NCBI GenBank assembly: GCA_016791465.1
Contig: JAEUWE010000209.1
Location: 1 to 11,285, forward strand
DNA: 11,285 nt
From: Pseudobdellovibrionaceae bacterium
Lineage (GTDB): Bacteria > Bdellovibrionota > Bdellovibrionia > Bdellovibrionales > JAMPXM01
Reading direction: 5' to 3'
Under the pieces are notes generated by a model, which saw only the letters and a program-made list of their open reading frames with translations, had not been told where the DNA came from and made no database searches. Below, one piece after another: positions 8,206-11,285 of this stretch. Numbering within the stretch: position 1 is the first letter of the stretch; each line of letters opens with the position of its first letter. The translations under genes were made by a program, and so were the position numbers.

Positions 8206-9003
8206 CTACTTGCGGTCTGGATAAAGGCGCTTCAGCGCTTCGCGGTCGATGTCGGAAAGAAGCCGCTGACCGTGTGGCAGCTGCTTGAGCGAGCGGCGAA
8301 GATTCGTCAGACGACAGTAAGTCATAATTGAACCGCTATCGTAGCCTTTGTAGCTCGCGATGCGAGTCTGAGGAGAATCCCAGAATTGCTGCATGCGCGA
8401 CTTGAAATCACGACGCAGCTCTTCGGACGGGCTATAGACCTTTTTGCAGACAGGGTCGTCGATCGCCTCGGCGAAAAGCTCGTGCTCATGAAGAAGGCCC
8501 GCCATATGGCCGAACTCGTGAACGACACTCAGGTGCAGGCTGTCTTGATCGTTCAGGATCAATTCCGGTCCGCCCATTTCGTCGAGATTAAAAAAGATAA
8601 ATGCCTTATCGACGCTATCGCGCGGAGCCGTGAGGCCAAAGAAATACTCTGACCGCGGCTTCAAGTGAGCTCTCGCAACGACAACATCGGCTCCCGAGGT
8701 TTCGGAGCAAGTGCGAAATCCGACAAATCGAACGCCCGTCGCCTGTGCTGTGTATTCATCTTGCACCCACTTCGCAATCAGTGCGCGGTGCTCGCTAGAG
8801 AACGCCGAAAACAGAAAATCAAACTTCGCGTTTGCTCCAAAGCGCCCCTCATTTTGCTCGTGAAAATCAAGACGTTCACCGTCGTGAAAGCAAACGGTGA
8901 TCTCGGACTTTGGCCAAACCCAAGTGCGATCAAAGGCCGCAGCCATGACCTGGTCAGAGAGGCCAAGAACGAGCAGAAAAAGCAGAGAGAAAAACCGGCG
9001 CAT
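8206..9003 (-). CDS. Secreted zinc metalloprotease of the metzincin clan, astacin/matrixin-like
   Basis: This 265-residue protein should cleave proteins outside the cytoplasm with a catalytic zinc. Residues 1-21 form a signal peptide (MRRFFSLLFLLVLGLSDQVM). The zinc site HEFGHMAGLLHE gives His162, Glu163, His166 and His172 in the exact HExxHxxGxxH pattern. SIMTY at 225-229 is the Met-turn (Met227) and Tyr229 is a possible zinc-side tyrosine as in astacins. ATGVRF at 88-93 and a closing LSDIDREALKRLYP are also typical of astacin and matrixin catalytic domains. Four Cys (38, 99, 186, 230) could form two disulfides. There is no room for a propeptide between the signal peptide and the catalytic domain. 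The ATG is the first possible start, since an in-frame TAG lies 24 bases upstream. The exact family within the clan (M10 or M12A) cannot be settled here. The gene stands between a regulator and a macroglobulin operon, all on the same strand. Confidence 0.88.
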   Translation of the reverse strand: MRRFFSLLFLLVLGLSDQVMAAAFDRTWVWPKSEITVCFHDGERLDFHEQNEGRFGANAKFDFLFSAFSSEHRALIAKWVQDEYTAQATGVRFVGFRTCSETSGADVVVARAHLKPRSEYFFGLTAPRDSVDKAFIFFNLDEMGGPELILNDQDSLHLSVVHEFGHMAGLLHEHELFAEAIDDPVCKKVYSPSEELRRDFKSRMQQFWDSPQTRIASYKGYDSGSIMTYCRLTNLRRSLKQLPHGQRLLSDIDREALKRLYPDRK

Positions 9004-9006
9004 AAC

Positions 9007-9019
9007 GCACCAGAGGTGC
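9007..9019 (-). promoter_or_regulatory. Small hairpin in the ribosome binding site position of the metalloprotease gene
   Basis: On the minus strand GCACC-TCT-GGTGC forms a perfect 5-bp stem with a 3-base loop, ending 3 bases before the ATG. No Shine-Dalgarno sequence is visible between it and the start codon. The fold could lower or control translation initiation, but a 5-bp stem can occur by chance. Confidence 0.3.
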
Positions 9020-9120
9020 CAGGCCTATGCCAGCCGCAACCGAACTCCAACCGCAGCGATAGCTCGCCTCCTGTTGATCATGAAGACAGTCATGCCGCTT
9101 TTCGGCCCGCAGCCTTGAAA

Positions 9121-9927
9121 CTACAGATTGCCGATCTCTCCAAAGACGCCATTGAGGGGCTTTAGATATGGATTTGAGTCTTCGACATAAGCATTGGCGA
9201 TAAAGAAAACGGCGGTCTTGAGCTCCGAGTCCGGCAGCGTCTTTTCTTCGAGCGTCGAGGTTTCGGCGATGGATCGCGTGAGTCGCTCGATCTCACTCTG
9301 CCAGCGCAGGTAGGAGGCCTGCGACATGCGTCCACTATGAACGGTTACTCCGGACGGCTCTTGGCGATCCTGAGCAGGTCGACTCAAGCTTTGGTGTACG
9401 GCCGCAATGAAGAAACGGGCGGCGCTTTGAATAAATCGCTCAAAATAGGCGCGAGCAAGCTCTCCACGCCCAAGCTTCGGCGTTCTGCGAAAGACAGACT
9501 TCACACGCTGCCGCCCCGTCACGCGAATGGCTCCGATTTTTTCTAAAGCAATGAGATACCTATCGGTCGACCGCGGGGAGAGCGCAAACTCCTCGGCAAT
9601 TTGGAGCGGCGTCCGCCCCTCACAAAGCTTCATGAAGTAGGCAAAGTGCATCGGGTGTTTGGCTAAAAACTTCTCCTGCTCGGGAGTGAACCTCTCGTCA
9701 TGCGCATCGCTGAAGTGCGCAAGCTTTGCAAGCTCCTCAAACTCAAGGCCGAGAAAATCGCAGATTTCAAAAATGCGATTCAGTGAAATTTCCTCAGGCC
9801 CCAAAATACGTTTCACCGTCGGAACAGACACCCCGAGATGATCGGCAAGATCCTCGTATGTAAACGATTTTCTTTTTAGCTGTTCCTTGATGGCGGACTT
9901 AACCTGTTGCGACTTAAATTCAATCAC
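9121..9927 (-). CDS. Transcriptional regulator with N-terminal XRE-type HTH and a second winged-helix-like segment
   Basis: This is a 268-residue predicted DNA-binding protein of the cytoplasm. Residues about 15-65 form an XRE/Cro-type helix-turn-helix (FTYEDLADHLGVSVPTVKRI, then SLNRIFEICDFLGLEFEEL). A second helix-turn-helix-like segment lies at about 104-147 (RTPLQIAEEFALSPRSTDRY, then LIALEKIGAIRVTGRQRVK), resembling a winged helix of MarR/GntR style. The C-terminal part is helical (ARAYFERFIQSAARFFIAAV) and may dimerise or sense a signal. I chose GTG at 9927 because its GTGA overlaps the stop of the small upstream ORF by 4 bases and the protein then begins MIEFKSQQVK. An in-frame TTG at 9945 is the alternative and would add six glycine-rich residues. 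The target genes are unknown; its own upstream region and the metalloprotease 117 bases downstream are the nearest candidates (inference). Confidence 0.8.
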   Translation of the reverse strand: MIEFKSQQVKSAIKEQLKRKSFTYEDLADHLGVSVPTVKRILGPEEISLNRIFEICDFLGLEFEELAKLAHFSDAHDERFTPEQEKFLAKHPMHFAYFMKLCEGRTPLQIAEEFALSPRSTDRYLIALEKIGAIRVTGRQRVKSVFRRTPKLGRGELARAYFERFIQSAARFFIAAVHQSLSRPAQDRQEPSGVTVHSGRMSQASYLRWQSEIERLTRSIAETSTLEEKTLPDSELKTAVFFIANAYVEDSNPYLKPLNGVFGEIGNL

Positions 9928-10103
9928 ACGCCCACCCGTCCCCAACCGCTAACCGAAATACGAGCTCGATCCATCTCGCGATATTGAACATCCGCTTGCA
10001 GACAGCCCAAGAACTCTGACCGCCAGTCGAAGAACTCCACAGCGACAACCAAACTCACCATCTTGCTCAACCCCTGTTTAACCAAACTCATCATGTCACC
10101 CAT
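9924..10103 (-). CDS. Small unknown protein, 59 residues, coupled to the regulator
   Basis: This short ORF starts at an ATG with GAGAGG six bases upstream, a good ribosome binding site. It ends in a TGA that overlaps the regulator's GTG start as GTGA. The product (MGDMMSLVKQGLSKMVSLVV...) has an amphipathic to hydrophobic N-terminal half with VSLVVAVEFF and a more polar C-terminal half with one Cys. I recognise no family. The frame stays open up to 10238, where a longer form could start, but that start has no comparable binding site. It could be a real small protein or a leader whose translation feeds the regulator by coupling. Confidence 0.45.
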   Translation of the reverse strand: MGDMMSLVKQGLSKMVSLVVAVEFFDWRSEFLGCLQADVQYREMDRARISVSGWGRVGV

Positions 10104-10169
10104 CTCATACCTCTCGTCTTGAAAACGAAGATGCTCGAATTCAAGCGAGTTGGGGACCTTGGAATTGAA

Positions 10170-10237
10170 GGTATCAAAATACGATACTTTTGAACACAAA
10201 ACGTCTAGAAATAAGGATTTTATGGCATTTGGTATCA
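10170..10237. promoter_or_regulatory. Repeated GATAC half-sites upstream of the small ORF and regulator (candidate operator)
   Basis: On the plus strand GTATC (10171-10175) and GATAC (10183-10187) form an inverted repeat with 7 bases between the arms. The left arm extended, GGTATCA (10170-10176), recurs as a direct copy at 10231-10237, 61 bases away. The segment is AT-rich compared with the surrounding genes and lies about 70-130 bases before the ATG at 10103. I found no clean -35/-10 pair here. Binding by the neighbouring XRE-type regulator would be a usual arrangement but is only inferred. Confidence 0.3.
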
Positions 10238-10292
10238 TTTTACGGACGTGTGTCGAGCAACAATCCCTGCCGGATGAGGGCCGTCTTGAAAA

Positions 10293-11285
10293 CTAGTTCG
10301 CCGGGAGCGGACTTCTTGGGAACGCGTTCAGAACTGTGTTCTTAAACGACGTTGGCAGTCCATCTGAAACAAAATGCGACTCAATGCTTTCTGTCACACG
10401 CTTGATATTTTCAAGACCGATTCTCTTCACTAGAACCCGTGCCGCTTGAAGCTCTTCTGGAGAGTTTGGATCCGCGATGTGCTTTGCAAGTCCCTCAACA
10501 CCAAACTTGTCATAGAGCTCACGCGTCGGATACACAGCACGGCCCATCTCACTGACCGTAATACCGTTCCCAGTCCGCGCCGCCTTATCGGCCATCAGCT
10601 CAATCAATCGCATCTCCACTCGAGCGGCCGCGGAGCCCGCGGTTTTGTAGGCCGGGAGCATAATCGCATTGTCGAGTGACTCCATCGAAGTCACCACGTA
10701 TTCGCGGAGCTTGAGCAACGCCTCGACGTTGCGGCGTTCTGCAGCCGATTTTGCGAGGCTCAGCTTTGCCTGTAGGCTCTCTGGACTATGGCCCCAAAGT
10801 GCATAGAGAGAATCCGAAATACTCATCTCGACGTACTTTCCATCTTTCGATACGAGGTGCGAGAACCTCGCTCCATCGGCAAGATCATCGACGATCGACT
10901 TCGGCACACCCTTGTACGCGTATCTCTCGGCAAGCTCCCGAAAACTTAAGAACTTTTCCATGTCATGCGACTTCAGCGTTTTGATTGTATCGGGGCCCAC
11001 GTTCGGAAAATACTCGACGTTCCCCTTATAAATCTTTCGAGCTGTGTGGACGACTTCGCGAACATGAGTTTGAAAATACCCGGCCATCTCACTTGGATTT
11101 GCCGGTCGCCATGCTGTGCTCAGCACCTCTCTCGCATCGACTCCCTGTCGCGCCATTTGTGAACCAGAAATCGCACCGGTTGCGGTCATCGCAAATCCGC
11201 CGATCAGGCGCCCCGTCGCTTTATTCTCAGCCTGCTTTGCCGCAACTCGACTCTCATTCGATAGCCCCGGCAGAGCGCGCGCCGC
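10293..11285 (-). CDS. Unrecognised protein, C-terminal 330 residues (continues past the right edge)
   Basis: The frame is open from the right window edge to the TAG at 10293, so the ATG at 11189 is not necessarily the start and the gene is treated as partial. The visible part begins with a polar, Ala-rich stretch (ALPGLSNESRVAAKQAENKA), then a Gly/Ala-rich, mildly hydrophobic stretch (RLIGGFAMTATGAISGSQM). The rest is mainly charged and helical, for example ESLQAKLSLAKSAAERRNVE and AARVLVKRIGLENIKRVTES. It contains no Cys in the visible part. I see no catalytic motif and recognise no family. No clear terminator follows the stop; a weak CCCT/AGGG stem at about 10267-10282 has no T-tract. Confidence 0.75.
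   Translation of the reverse strand, partial: AARALPGLSNESRVAAKQAENKATGRLIGGFAMTATGAISGSQMARQGVDAREVLSTAWRPANPSEMAGYFQTHVREVVHTARKIYKGNVEYFPNVGPDTIKTLKSHDMEKFLSFRELAERYAYKGVPKSIVDDLADGARFSHLVSKDGKYVEMSISDSLYALWGHSPESLQAKLSLAKSAAERRNVEALLKLREYVVTSMESLDNAIMLPAYKTAGSAAARVEMRLIELMADKAARTGNGITVSEMGRAVYPTRELYDKFGVEGLAKHIADPNSPEELQAARVLVKRIGLENIKRVTESIESHFVSDGLPTSFKNTVLNAFPRSPLPAN

Noticed and set aside
8049..8288. 79-codon plus-strand frame across the intergenic gap
   Set aside because: It runs through the terminator and into the antisense of the metalloprotease, with no supported binding site or domain.
9067..9072. Perfect AGGAGG on the minus strand between regulator and metalloprotease
   Set aside because: No start codon lies at a usable distance; the first TTG is 16 bases on and opens only a frame-shifted shadow of the metalloprotease.
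9083..9115. GCCG-AAAAG-CGGC stem as a terminator after the regulator
   Set aside because: The stem is only 4 bp and no T-tract follows.
8665..9165. 166-codon open frame on the plus strand
   Set aside because: It lies antisense to the metalloprotease and regulator 3' end, has a basic low-information composition, and shows no domain; it looks like a shadow frame.
10104..10238. Longer form of the small ORF starting at 10238 (104 residues)
   Set aside because: It has no Shine-Dalgarno, and the extra part covers the AT-rich candidate regulatory segment; the ATG at 10103 with GAGAGG is better.
1..11285. CRISPR arrays, tRNA/rRNA genes, insertion sequences, phage attachment sites
   Set aside because: No regularly spaced repeats, tRNA-like cloverleaf, transposase frame or terminal inverted repeats were seen.

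Overview
This window looks like a chromosomal segment from a Gram-negative bacterium with roughly balanced base composition. Every protein-coding gene I can support lies on the minus strand, so transcription runs from high to low coordinates. Four or five of the products carry Sec or lipoprotein signal peptides, which implies an outer membrane and a periplasm. The mixture of a bacterial macroglobulin cluster, a small secreted metzincin and an XRE-type regulator would fit Bdellovibrionota or a related deltaproteobacterial lineage. That placement is an impression from gene style and is not proven by the sequence.

Left two thirds (about 1-8022): one compact operon. A near-consensus sigma-70 promoter (7994-8022) lies just before a DUF2135 protein (YfaP-like, 7019-7963). 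It is followed by a DUF1175 protein with a papain/NlpC-P60-like Cys-His signature (YfaT-like, 6412-7038), a DUF2138 protein (YfaA-like, 4946-6433), a 1602-residue alpha-2-macroglobulin (YfaS/MagD-like, 135-4943), and the first 46 codons of a predicted lipoprotein that runs off the left edge (1-138). Consecutive genes overlap by 20, 22 and 4 bases or are separated by 2 bases, so translation is probably coupled. This gene set matches the yfa cluster of Escherichia coli and the mag cluster of Pseudomonas aeruginosa, in which a periplasmic macroglobulin is thought to trap proteases together with partner proteins. The macroglobulin here keeps a Cys-Val-Glu-Gln thioester motif.

Middle (8023-9120): a likely intrinsic terminator (8136-8158), then a secreted zinc metalloprotease of the metzincin clan (8206-9003) with HExxHxxGxxH and a SIMTY Met-turn. 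A small hairpin sits where its ribosome binding site should be.

Right third (9121-11285): a transcriptional regulator with an N-terminal XRE-type helix-turn-helix and a second, winged-helix-like segment (9121-9927). It is coupled by a GTGA overlap to a small unknown ORF with a good ribosome binding site (9924-10103). Upstream of these lie repeated GATAC half-sites that could be an operator. The right edge holds the C-terminal 330 residues of a protein I do not recognise (10293 to beyond 11285).

Working picture (inference): an envelope-protection operon built around a protease-trapping macroglobulin stands directly downstream of a secreted protease and a regulator. The protease/inhibitor neighbourhood invites the idea of self-protection or protection against foreign proteases, but the operon has its own promoter and nothing in the sequence proves a shared function.
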